NCBI RefSeq assembly: GCF_013019105.1
Contig: NZ_BLTE01000003.1
Location: forward strand, 186,001-250,000
Length of the DNA stretch: 64,000 nt
Direction of reading: 5' to 3'
DNA from: Fundidesulfovibrio magnetotacticus
Lineage (GTDB): Bacteria; Desulfobacterota; Desulfovibrionia; Desulfovibrionales; Desulfovibrionaceae
Position numbers and translations under genes: made by a program. Under the pieces are notes generated by a model. It saw only the letters and a program-made list of their open reading frames with translations, was not told where the DNA came from and did not search any database. Each line of letters opens with the position of its first letter. The first letter of the stretch is position 1. This document shows, piece by piece, positions 46,145 to 53,880 of the stretch.

Positions 46145-49100
46145 TCAGGCCCCGCGTTCCAGGGGGGCCAGTTCCTCCAGGGCTTCCAGGTAGCCTTCGG
46201 AGTGGTCCAGGTAGAAGGCCAGGCCCTTGGAAAAGTTCTTGCCCAGCAGGCCGTCCAGGAAGAGCTGGCTGATCTCGCGCTTGCGCACCAACACCTGCTG
46301 GGAATGGGAGAAGATCTGTCGCGTCTTGGGGTCCATCTCGGCCAGCACGCGGGCCAGGGCCTGCCGACCCCGGGGCTGGTACATCCAGAAATAGAGGAAA
46401 TCGAGCGAGTTGACGATGACGGCGTTCACGAGGTCCGGCCTGTCCTTGCCCACGTCGGCCACGAAGCGCTTGGGTTCGGCCAGGATGTCCAGGCCGTCCA
46501 CGGTGGGGTGGAGGATCTCCAGCTTTTCCTGGACGGCGAGCATCTGTTCGATCTTGTCGCGGTAGTCGCCCAGGCGCTGGGCCATGTTGCTCTCGCGGTC
46601 GGCCAGGCCCTCGATGATCCCGGCCACGCAGTCGGAGGCCAGCTTGGAGATCACGGCGGCCCACTGCTGGAGGATGGGGTCGGCCAGGGAGGGGTCGTGG
46701 GCGGAGATGGCCGCGCCGAGGGCCGCGCTGAAGCCCATGGCCAGGGGGATGGAGAAGGCGCTGCGCAACAGGTTCAGGAAGGCGGCTTTGCGCGGCAGGC
46801 CCCGGTAGAGGTTGTGGGAGCAGATGTAGAGCCCGTTGACCATGGCCATCACGGTGTAGAGGAGCGTGGGGCTCGTGGCCACGCTCACGCCCAGGCCCCG
46901 GTCCAGGAAGAGCGTCTTCACGAAGAAGTCCAGCAGGGGCACGGAGAAGCCCGTGAACATGAGCGATTCGCAGAGGCGGTCCACGCTTACGTAGTCGTTC
47001 CACTTGAGTAGCGGCGTGCGCGAGATGCCCCCGCCGCCCAGCACCGACTGGATCACGTTGCGCAGCCCCGTGATGGCGAACCAGATGACGGCCCCGAACC
47101 AGGAGAGCACCCACCAGTCCTTGGTGAGCAGGAAGGTGAGCATGGCGGGCAGGAATCCGGCCAGCACCTTGAGGGTGTTCTTGAGTCCCGTGGTCAGGTA
47201 GGTCCAGGAGAGGCCCTTGCGCGGCGCGGGATCGGCCTGGGCCTGACGGCCCAGGGCGTTGCCGCAGCCCTTCTTGACTCCGCCCATGATGAGGATGTTG
47301 CTCTCGCCGGGCCTGGCCGGGAAGAACCCCCGGGACTTGAACTCCTCGCGGGCCTTGAAGCCCAGCCAGCGCATGCCCCGGGTGCGCCTGGCCCAGGCGT
47401 AGAGGGAATCCAGGGACGTGTGGGAGCTTTCGCGGGGTTCGCGCACGGTGCGCGGGTCCACGCGCAGGCCCACCACCATGGCGCGGCCCGCGTCGCGGGT
47501 GAAGGCCCAGGAGGCCTTGCGCGCGGCGGGGGGCAGGGTTTCGCGGGCCACCATGCCCATGCCGTAGCCCCGGCAGGACTGGCCCGTGGAGTCCGAGCCC
47601 ATGGAGGTGCGCAGGGGCCTGTCGCGGTACTGGGCGTGCAGCGAGGGCAGGGCGCGCAGGGCGGTTTCCAGGCGCTCCAGTCGCGCCGGGGCTTCGGGGG
47701 CGTCGCTCGCGCGCAGGGCGTCCATGCGCCCGAGCACCCAGCGCTTGAGGGGGATGAGGCTTTGCCGGTTCATCAGGTGCTGGAGGCGGGCGATCTCCAC
47801 GGGGTCATTGGCCTGGCCCATGGCGGAGTTGCGCAGGTTCACGGTCTCCAGGTGGGTGATCCTGCCCCGGCAGAGGCGCAGGATGTCCAGCACGTCCTCG
47901 GAGTCGAGGCAGCAGAGGTTCAGGATGAAGCGGTTGCCCGCGCGCAGGCGGGTCACCTCCTCGATGAGCTGCATGGGGCCCTGGGAGGCGCAGTAGAGGG
48001 GCGCTGCCTCGCCGTCGTCGGGGATTTCGCGGCTCACGAGGCTTTCGAGGTAGTCGTCCATGAGCGCGTCGGCGTCGAGGAGGTCCAGCTCCTCCATGAG
48101 CTCTGCGATGGCCGTCCGGTCGTCGGGCGCGGCGGCGGCCAGTTCGGCTTCCAGGGTCTGGTGGCGGGCCTGGAGGTGGGGCATCAGGCCCGCGTGGAGA
48201 TACTTGCCCAGGTGCACCAGGGAGGCCTGGCCCGAGCCCACGGCGGCCAGGAAACCCTCCGCGCCGAAGGGCTGGGCGTTCAGGCCGAAGTAGGAGTTGA
48301 AGTCGGGCAGGACGGTGTCGTTGAAGGCCCCCAGCACGTGGAGCAGCTGCTCCTGCTGGAGCTGGGCCAGGCGCTGGCCCTGGCTCATGAAGCGCACCAC
48401 CTCCTCGTGGCGCAGAAAGGCCAGGAAGTCCGAGCGGCCCGAGAAGCCGCGCGGCACCCAGATGATCTTGGCCTGCTTCTCGCGGTAGCGGGTCTGGAAC
48501 TCGATGCCGATGCGCACGGTGATGCCCATGATTTCCGCAGCCGAAAGCAATTCCTCGGCAGCGCCCTCGGGCACGAAGTTGTAGTAGATCACCGTGAGGT
48601 GGCGGATGCCCTTGATCCAGGCGTCCATGATCAGGTGCGTGGCGGACTTGCGGCCCTTGGTGTTGGCGTCGTGGACGTGGTTGTCGAAGCTGACCTGGTT
48701 CCACTCCTCGGGCATGAGCGCCAGGTGGCTCTGCCGGAGCTGGCGGGCCACCACGCGGGGCTTGCCGGTGGCGGCGGCGCGGAAATCGCGGGCCAGCTCC
48801 AGCTGGCGTCGCGGGTCGCCTTCGGTGCGCACCAGTTCCTTCATGATCTGCATGAGCACGCGGGCGGTGTTGCGCTTGAGGTGCGTGGCGGCGGTGCTCA
48901 TGGCCTCGGCCTGGAGGGCGCGCAGGGCGTTGATGCGGTCGTGAGCCTTGCCGATTTCGAGCGATCCCAGGAGGTTGGCTGCGGCGTAGGCCGTGCGCAG
49001 GCCCTGGCTGGCCGCCGTCTCCTTGATGCCGCGCGGGTGGAGATAGGGTGTGAGCAGGTGCTTGACCCCGGAGAGGTCTTCGCGGCCGAGCACATCGTGG

Positions 49101-49174
49101 ACGATGCCCAGCAGTTCATGGTCTTTGCGGTCGAAGAGCAGACGGTCTTCGAGCGTGCGCGCGCCGTGACGCAT
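46145..49174 (-). CDS. Large protein with degenerate PHP-type motif and C-terminal membrane region
   Basis: 1009 residues. Around residues 163-226 the order FDNHVHDANTKG (Asp164, His166, His168), then a strand, then RIGIEF matches PHP metal motifs I and the GxE motif, but the ITDH motif is replaced by VIYYNF. About 400 mostly helical residues follow, then DRPLRTSMGSDSTGQSCRGYGMG and membrane segments at about 660-685, 690-710, 765-785 and 805-825. The last 150 residues are soluble and helical. No signal peptide. I recognise no characterised homologue; a membrane-bound, possibly inactive, PHP-like phosphoesterase is one reading. Confidence 0.72.
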   Translation of the reverse strand: MRHGARTLEDRLLFDRKDHELLGIVHDVLGREDLSGVKHLLTPYLHPRGIKETAASQGLRTAYAAANLLGSLEIGKAHDRINALRALQAEAMSTAATHLKRNTARVLMQIMKELVRTEGDPRRQLELARDFRAAATGKPRVVARQLRQSHLALMPEEWNQVSFDNHVHDANTKGRKSATHLIMDAWIKGIRHLTVIYYNFVPEGAAEELLSAAEIMGITVRIGIEFQTRYREKQAKIIWVPRGFSGRSDFLAFLRHEEVVRFMSQGQRLAQLQQEQLLHVLGAFNDTVLPDFNSYFGLNAQPFGAEGFLAAVGSGQASLVHLGKYLHAGLMPHLQARHQTLEAELAAAAPDDRTAIAELMEELDLLDADALMDDYLESLVSREIPDDGEAAPLYCASQGPMQLIEEVTRLRAGNRFILNLCCLDSEDVLDILRLCRGRITHLETVNLRNSAMGQANDPVEIARLQHLMNRQSLIPLKRWVLGRMDALRASDAPEAPARLERLETALRALPSLHAQYRDRPLRTSMGSDSTGQSCRGYGMGMVARETLPPAARKASWAFTRDAGRAMVVGLRVDPRTVREPRESSHTSLDSLYAWARRTRGMRWLGFKAREEFKSRGFFPARPGESNILIMGGVKKGCGNALGRQAQADPAPRKGLSWTYLTTGLKNTLKVLAGFLPAMLTFLLTKDWWVLSWFGAVIWFAITGLRNVIQSVLGGGGISRTPLLKWNDYVSVDRLCESLMFTGFSVPLLDFFVKTLFLDRGLGVSVATSPTLLYTVMAMVNGLYICSHNLYRGLPRKAAFLNLLRSAFSIPLAMGFSAALGAAISAHDPSLADPILQQWAAVISKLASDCVAGIIEGLADRESNMAQRLGDYRDKIEQMLAVQEKLEILHPTVDGLDILAEPKRFVADVGKDRPDLVNAVIVNSLDFLYFWMYQPRGRQALARVLAEMDPKTRQIFSHSQQVLVRKREISQLFLDGLLGKNFSKGLAFYLDHSEGYLEALEELAPLERGA

Positions 49175-49348
49175 GGATGGCCCCTACCTTGCGGTCATTT
49201 TCCTAACACCCCGGAATGAAAACAAACACGCGGTGGGAACCTTGTCAAGCCGCGCGAAGGCTCCCTTGACGCAGCCGCGCGCCGGGGCTAGCCAGGGCCA
49301 CCGGCAACAGGCCGGGAGGCGCGGCCATCGGATCGCGCGGGGGGCATC

Positions 49349-49981
49349 ATGCTTGGCATCCACGACTTCTGGCTCTTCGTCGCGTCCGGGATCCTGATGA
49401 ACATCGCTCCCGGGCCGGACAACCTCTATGTGGCCGGGCGGGCGGCGTCCCATGGGTTCCGGGCGGGCGCGCTGGCGGCTTTCGGCATCGCCTCGGGGTG
49501 CGTGGTGCACATCCTGGCGGCGGCGTTGGGGCTCTCGGCGGTGATGGCGGCCTCGTCCACGGCCTTCACGGTGGTGAAGCTTGCGGGCGCGGCCTATCTG
49601 GTCTGGAGCGGGCTCTCCCTGCTCCTGGCGCGCGGCGGCGGCGAGGCCCGGTCCGTCGCGCACGAGGACCTGGCCCGGCGCAAGGTGTTCACCCAGGGTT
49701 TTTTGACCAACGTGCTCAACCCCAAGGTGGCGCTGTTCTTCCTGGCGTTTCTGCCCCAGTTCATCGACCAGTCCGCGCCGGGCAAGGCCCTGGCGTTTTT
49801 GGCCCTGGGGTTTGTCTTCAACCTGACGGGCACGGCGTGGATGCTCTGTCTGGCGTGGTCCTCGGCCAAGGCCGCGTCGCTGGTGCGCGGCAACGGGCGC
49901 ACGGGGGCGTGGCTGGGCCGGGCCACGGGGGCGCTCTTCGTGGGGCTGGGCGTGCGCCTGGCCCTTTCGGACGCACGGTAG
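49349..49981 (+). CDS. LysE/RhtB-family amino-acid exporter
   Basis: 210 residues with six hydrophobic segments. N-terminal FVASGILMNIAPGPDNLYVAGRA is the LysE/RhtB signature; LTNVLNPKVALFFLAFLPQFI follows in the middle. Exports amino acids such as threonine, homoserine or lysine; substrate unassigned. A GGGG-rich SD lies just before the ATG. Confidence 0.92.
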   Translation: MLGIHDFWLFVASGILMNIAPGPDNLYVAGRAASHGFRAGALAAFGIASGCVVHILAAALGLSAVMAASSTAFTVVKLAGAAYLVWSGLSLLLARGGGEARSVAHEDLARRKVFTQGFLTNVLNPKVALFFLAFLPQFIDQSAPGKALAFLALGFVFNLTGTAWMLCLAWSSAKAASLVRGNGRTGAWLGRATGALFVGLGVRLALSDAR

Positions 49982-50099
49982 CCGCCCAGGTAGCCGGGGA
50001 GCGTGCCGCGCAGGCGGCGGGACAAGGCCAGGGTGAGACTCCCTGGCCGGGGGGAGGGGGGCTTGCGCATCGGGACGTGTTGGCGTAGATTTTCCAAAT

Positions 50100-50221
50100 C
50101 CAAGGGGGAGTAGCTTCCCAAAGGCAAAGTCAACATCCTGGCGTGCCCCGCCTGGCTTTGCCGTCGGTCCATCCGATGAGCGAGACCTTTGGCATGAGTC
50201 CACTCATGCCGGAGGTTTTTT
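50100..50221 (+). ncRNA. yybP-ykoY manganese riboswitch with overlapping terminator
   Basis: The core motifs of the yybP-ykoY class appear in order: GGGGGAGTAGC (50104-50114), AAAGTCAACATCCTGGC, CTGGCTTTGCCGTCGG, and CGAGACCTTT. P1 would pair CCAAGGG (50100-50106) with CCTTTGG (50186-50192). The same 3' strand starts a 13-bp terminator stem (50186-50198 with 50203-50215) followed by six Ts (50216-50221). The two structures exclude each other, so manganese binding should release termination and switch the downstream exchanger on. Known class, read here by eye. Confidence 0.9.
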
Positions 50222-50263
50222 CTTTTGAAAGCCTCCGGCGAACCGAAGACCGCTGGAGGCTTC

Positions 50264-51475
50264 ATGAACGCCGCGAAACGTCTCGTCCCGCTCTGGATCG
50301 CCGCCCTGGCCGCCCTGCCCGGGCTCTCCCTGCGCCTGACCGGCATTGAACTGCCCGCTCCCGCCGTGACCCTGCTCACGGGGATGGCCGTGCTGGGGGC
50401 CTCGTTCCTGCTGCTTTGGGCCTGCGACGTGGCCCAGAAGGACATCCCCCAGACCCTGGCCCTGGCCGTGGTGGCGCTCATCGCCGTGCTGCCGGAGTAC
50501 GCCGTGGACATGTACTTCACCTGGCAGGCCGGGCAGCATCCCGGGTCGGACTATTCCCACTACGCCATCGCCAACATGACCGGGGCCAACCGCCTGCTCA
50601 TCGGCGTGGGCTGGGCGTCCATCGCCTTGATCTGCTGGCTGCGCACGCGCGGCCCCGTGCACCTGGAGGAGGAGCGTTCCACGGAGGTGGCCTTCCTGGG
50701 GCTGGCGACGGTCTACGCCTTCACCGTGCCGCTCAAGGGGAGCCTGACCTGGTACGACGGCCTGGTGTTCGTGGGTCTTTACGCGTGGTACATCGCGGTG
50801 GTCAGCCGCCGTCCGTGCGGTGAGGTGGAGCTGGAGGGGCCTGCCGAGGTGTTGGGGCATCTGCCCCAGGGGCAGCGCCGGGCGGCCACGGCTGCGCTCT
50901 TCGTCTACGCGGCCGGGGTGATCCTGGCGGTGGCGGAGCTGTTCAGCGAGGGGCTGGTGGCAACGGGCAAGGTGTTCGGGATCAACGAATTCCTGCTGGT
51001 GCAGTGGCTTGCGCCCGTGGCCTCGGAGGCCCCGGAGTTCGTGCTGGCGGTGATGTTCGCTCTGCGCGGTCAGGCGGGCGTGGCGCTGGGGAGCCTGCTT
51101 TCGTCCAAACTCAACCAGTGGACGCTGCTGGTGGGGATGATCCCCGGGGTGTATGGGGTGTCCTCGGGGGACTTGACGGCTTCCATGCCCCTGGACGGCG
51201 TGCAGATGAACGAGGTGCTGCTCACGGCGGCGCAGTCTCTGTTGGCGGTGTTCCTGCTGGTGCGGCTGCGGCTGACGATCCGAGGAGCGGCGGCGCTCTT
51301 CGGGCTGTTCGTGCTGCAGTTCGCGTGGCCAGCGCTGGCTGGGCTGACGGGCCTGGCCCATGTGACGGCCGTGCCGGAGCGGGTGGCGCTCTCGGTGCTC
51401 TACGCTGCGTTCGCGTCGGTGCTGCTTGCGGTCAACATGCGCCGGACGGCCGGATTCGTGCGCGCGTTGCGTTAA
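50264..51475 (+). CDS. CaCA-family cation exchanger under manganese riboswitch control
   Basis: 403 residues, about 11 membrane segments. Two alpha-repeats of the Ca2+/cation antiporter superfamily are visible: VVALIAVLPEYAVDMYF and WLAPVASEAPEFVLAVMFAL, each with the conserved acidic position. Given the yybP-ykoY riboswitch upstream, export of manganese (or calcium) is likely. The ATG at 50264 follows GGAGG by 4 nt; the ATG-less upstream stretch 50222-50263 is leader. Confidence 0.88.
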   Translation: MNAAKRLVPLWIAALAALPGLSLRLTGIELPAPAVTLLTGMAVLGASFLLLWACDVAQKDIPQTLALAVVALIAVLPEYAVDMYFTWQAGQHPGSDYSHYAIANMTGANRLLIGVGWASIALICWLRTRGPVHLEEERSTEVAFLGLATVYAFTVPLKGSLTWYDGLVFVGLYAWYIAVVSRRPCGEVELEGPAEVLGHLPQGQRRAATAALFVYAAGVILAVAELFSEGLVATGKVFGINEFLLVQWLAPVASEAPEFVLAVMFALRGQAGVALGSLLSSKLNQWTLLVGMIPGVYGVSSGDLTASMPLDGVQMNEVLLTAAQSLLAVFLLVRLRLTIRGAAALFGLFVLQFAWPALAGLTGLAHVTAVPERVALSVLYAAFASVLLAVNMRRTAGFVRALR

Positions 51476-51560
51476 CTCGTTGGATTTGAAACAACAGGCG
51501 CGCGGATGCGTTGCACCGGCCCGGGGCGAGTCCCAGGGCCGGGAAACCGAAGGAGGCTCC

Positions 51561-52001
51561 ATGGGACGTTTGGGATGCGGGATAGCCGGAGCGGCCCTGG
51601 CCGCGCTGATGCCCTTGTGCGAGGCGTTGGCCGAGGAGCGCAAGGCGTGCCGGCAGTTTCGCGTGACGTTCCAGACGGAGCTTGCCGCGCCGCCGGGCAA
51701 GGTGATGCTCGGCAAGCGCCAGGTGGGCGTGGTGGAGGGCGCATCGGGCGGGCGCGAGCTCGCGGTGTGCATCGACGCGCGCTTCGCTGGGGAGATGGAG
51801 CGCAACACGTTCTGCTTCGTCTCGGGCGACGAGCTGATGATCTACAACGTGTGGTCCACGGGCGAGGACCTGCCGGAGGGCTCGAGCGTGCCCGGCTTCG
51901 CCACGCGCTGGGGCGCGGCCCTGCACGAGGCCAAGGAGATGGGCGCGGCGTTTCTGGGCAAGCTGCTGGAGTTGCTGCGGCGGGTTCTGGGGAACGGATA
52001 G
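51561..52001 (+). CDS. Secreted MCE/MlaD-like small protein
   Basis: 146 residues. Signal-like N-terminus (CGIAGAALAALMPLCEALA). Residues 33-90 (FRVTFQTELAAPPGKVMLGKRQVGVVEG and the following strands) resemble the MCE domain of MlaD lipid-binding proteins, with GKVMLGKRQVG matching the GspVxyrGvxvG element. No MlaE/MlaF neighbours are present. AGGAGG lies 4-5 nt before the ATG. The MCE assignment is tentative. Confidence 0.6.
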   Translation: MGRLGCGIAGAALAALMPLCEALAEERKACRQFRVTFQTELAAPPGKVMLGKRQVGVVEGASGGRELAVCIDARFAGEMERNTFCFVSGDELMIYNVWSTGEDLPEGSSVPGFATRWGAALHEAKEMGAAFLGKLLELLRRVLGNG

Positions 52002-52012
52002 GAGGGCGCGCC

Positions 52013-52210
52013 ATGCGGAGCGCGAAGCATTCGAAAAACTACTCGGCCGATGAACTGCGTGTCCTCAGGGCCGGGAGCCGGACGGACTTGGCCCGGCTGG
52101 ACGCCCTGAGCGACGAAGACTTGGAGCGTCTGGCGGTGGACGACGCGGACGAGCGCGGCCTGCGGCCCGACTGGACCCGTGCGGAGTTGGTGCTGCCCAG
52201 AGTGGAGTAG
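52013..52210 (+). CDS. Small antitoxin-like protein (BrnA-like)
   Basis: 65 residues. The pattern YSADELRVLRAGSRTDLARLDALSDEDLERLAVDDADE, then DWTRAELVLP, resembles the N-terminal part of BrnA-type antitoxins. It is truncated relative to them: no clear ribbon-helix-helix follows. No BrnT toxin is adjacent. GGAGGG precedes the ATG, 11 nt after the previous gene. Could be an orphan or decayed module. Confidence 0.5.
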   Translation: MRSAKHSKNYSADELRVLRAGSRTDLARLDALSDEDLERLAVDDADERGLRPDWTRAELVLPRVE

Positions 52211-52295
52211 CCCGGGCATTTGAGTTGGGCGAGAAGGTCGGCGGGTATTTCAAAGTCTATGGCAAGGAGGATATGTCTCGCTATATGGAGTTGGC

Positions 52296-52318
52296 GTGGG
52301 CTGCCAGGGACTCGAACC
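52296..52318 (-). repeat. tRNA 3'-end fragment (tRNA-Lys-like)
   Basis: On the minus strand the 23 nt begin GGTTCGAGTCCCTGG and end CAGCCCAC, reproducing the T-loop, T-stem 3' arm, acceptor 3' arm and discriminator of a tRNA such as tRNA-Lys. No anticodon, D-arm or 5' acceptor arm follows. It looks like an attachment-site copy left by an element that integrated at a tRNA 3' end. Confidence 0.55.
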
Positions 52319-52499
52319 GGCTGGGGTGTTTTCAAGGGGCGAATCCCTGTTAGAGGAAGTGTGTCTAAGGTAGGCGTATTGAGTTCGCTTGATATATTCA
52401 AGGTTGTTGAGTAGTCTTGGGGCGCTGGTTGCTGGATTCGCTGGGGTGTCAGTATGTTTTGCTAGTCTATATATTCCCGTGTAATATTGGGGGGTAGTA

Positions 52500-53387
52500 A
52501 TGAATGTCAATATGAAACTACCTGGCATAGGCGAGTCTAGCGAAGAGTACTTCGTTCTTGAGTTCTCAGGCGGTAGTCCTGTCTTGTCTGCACATCAGAT
52601 TGCAATTCGCGAGTACGCTAGATCTCTTGCTGGATATGATTTTTTTGTTAGGCATATTGCTCGAGAAATGCTGCGCACGGATGTAAATATTTGTGTTTCG
52701 GCGCAGAAGAGTGGGTCATATGAGTCGCATTTACATGCGTTTATTGATACTATAGGTGCTGTTTCGTCAATTCTTGGAATATTGTCGTTTTTTGGAGTGT
52801 CGGCCAAATCTGTTCGTGAGGCGCTTTCAAGGTTGCAGGCTGTTATAGTGCGTAAATACAAGCACTACTCTGGCGATATGCAGCAATATATTGCCGAATT
52901 GGCCGAGTATTCGATTCTTTCGGATGGGGATAAAGACATGCTGCTGAAGGCGCTAGAGAATGAACCATTTCTGGAAGCTCTGGATGATTTTACTTCGCCT
53001 TTAGATTCAGATGGTTACGACATGATTAGAGTGGTTGGAGGAGGGGAGGAACTGTTTGCTGTAAGCAAGGCAGATCGTCAGTTTTTTAAGTTCGTTCCTC
53101 CTGCGGGTGAGAAGACCGAAGATTTTGAAGATACTGTTGAACTCTTGTATATATCGCCGGAGTTAATCAAATGGAAATTCAAGGGGCAGGAAACATTTTG
53201 GGCAGATGTATTGGATGTTTCTTTTTTAGAGGCCACCGGGAATGTGAGGTCTACGGAGTTGAAGGGTGTAAAGTATGACTGTCAAGGAAGAAAGGTTCTG
53301 CGACGTAAAAGAGGTTCAAAAAAGTGGATATCTACGTACTATATCGATAAAATAGAGGAGCGACAACAACAAATGTCGGTTTTTTAG
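52500..53387 (+). CDS. AT-rich gene of unknown family
   Basis: 295 residues. No signal peptide; one moderately hydrophobic stretch (residues 82-100, IDTIGAVSSILGILSFFGVS). N-terminal third is mixed alpha/beta with IREYARSLAGYDFFVRHIA, the middle is helical and acidic, the last 110 residues are beta-rich and end basic (KVLRRKRGSKKWIST). The AT content and codon use differ sharply from neighbours, and a TATATT element (52470-52475) lies upstream, so it is probably foreign. I do not recognise it; a defence or mobile-element cargo gene is possible. The 289-nt gap before it holds only the tRNA fragment. Confidence 0.65.
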   Translation: MNVNMKLPGIGESSEEYFVLEFSGGSPVLSAHQIAIREYARSLAGYDFFVRHIAREMLRTDVNICVSAQKSGSYESHLHAFIDTIGAVSSILGILSFFGVSAKSVREALSRLQAVIVRKYKHYSGDMQQYIAELAEYSILSDGDKDMLLKALENEPFLEALDDFTSPLDSDGYDMIRVVGGGEELFAVSKADRQFFKFVPPAGEKTEDFEDTVELLYISPELIKWKFKGQETFWADVLDVSFLEATGNVRSTELKGVKYDCQGRKVLRRKRGSKKWISTYYIDKIEERQQQMSVF

Positions 53388-53409
53388 TCCCCGTAGGAAG
53401 CGCGTCTCC

Positions 53410-53880
53410 TCAATACCTCTCCCTCTCCCGCTGCGCCTCCCGCTCTAGGTCCCGTTCCTTCAGCACGTTCTTCTTGTCGTGCACGTTCTTCCCTCTCCCC
53501 AGCCCGATCTCGACCTTGATCTTGCCGCGTTTCAAATAAATCTTCAGGGGCACCACGGTCAGGCCCTTTTGCTCCACCTTCGCCTTCCAGGCCCTTATTT
53601 CGTGGTCGTGAAGCAAAAGCTTGCGGTCGCGCTCGGGTTCGTGCTGGGCGTAGCCCGCGTTCTCGTACGGGTTCACGTGCAGGCCCTTCAGGATGGCCTC
53701 GAAGTTCCCCGTGAACTGCACGTAGCAGTCCTTGAAGCTCGCCTTGCCCGCCTTCAGGCTCTTCACCTCCGAACCCATGAGCGAGATGCCCGCCTCCATG
53801 GTGCCGAGGATTTCGTAAAGATGCCGGGCCTTCTTGTTGGAGGCGATCACCTTGACGGGTTCGCCGGACTTGGAACTCAC
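53410..53880 (-). CDS. smpB: SsrA-binding protein SmpB
   Basis: 156 residues. GTG start overlapping the ptsI stop by 4 nt (GTGA). Characteristic SmpB motifs: NKKARHLYEILGTMEAGISLMGSEVKSLK, HVNPYENA, and the basic tail KNVHDKKNVLKERDLEREAQRERERY. Binds tmRNA and brings it to stalled ribosomes. No tmRNA gene is visible nearby. Confidence 0.95.
   Translation of the reverse strand: MSSKSGEPVKVIASNKKARHLYEILGTMEAGISLMGSEVKSLKAGKASFKDCYVQFTGNFEAILKGLHVNPYENAGYAQHEPERDRKLLLHDHEIRAWKAKVEQKGLTVVPLKIYLKRGKIKVEIGLGRGKNVHDKKNVLKERDLEREAQRERERY

Noticed and set aside
52211-52345. Small frame downstream of the BrnA-like gene, ending in a WAARDSNR-like sequence.
   Set aside because: ARDSN-type peptides are typical spurious translations of tRNA sequence, here of the tRNA remnant; the SD is too close to its ATG.
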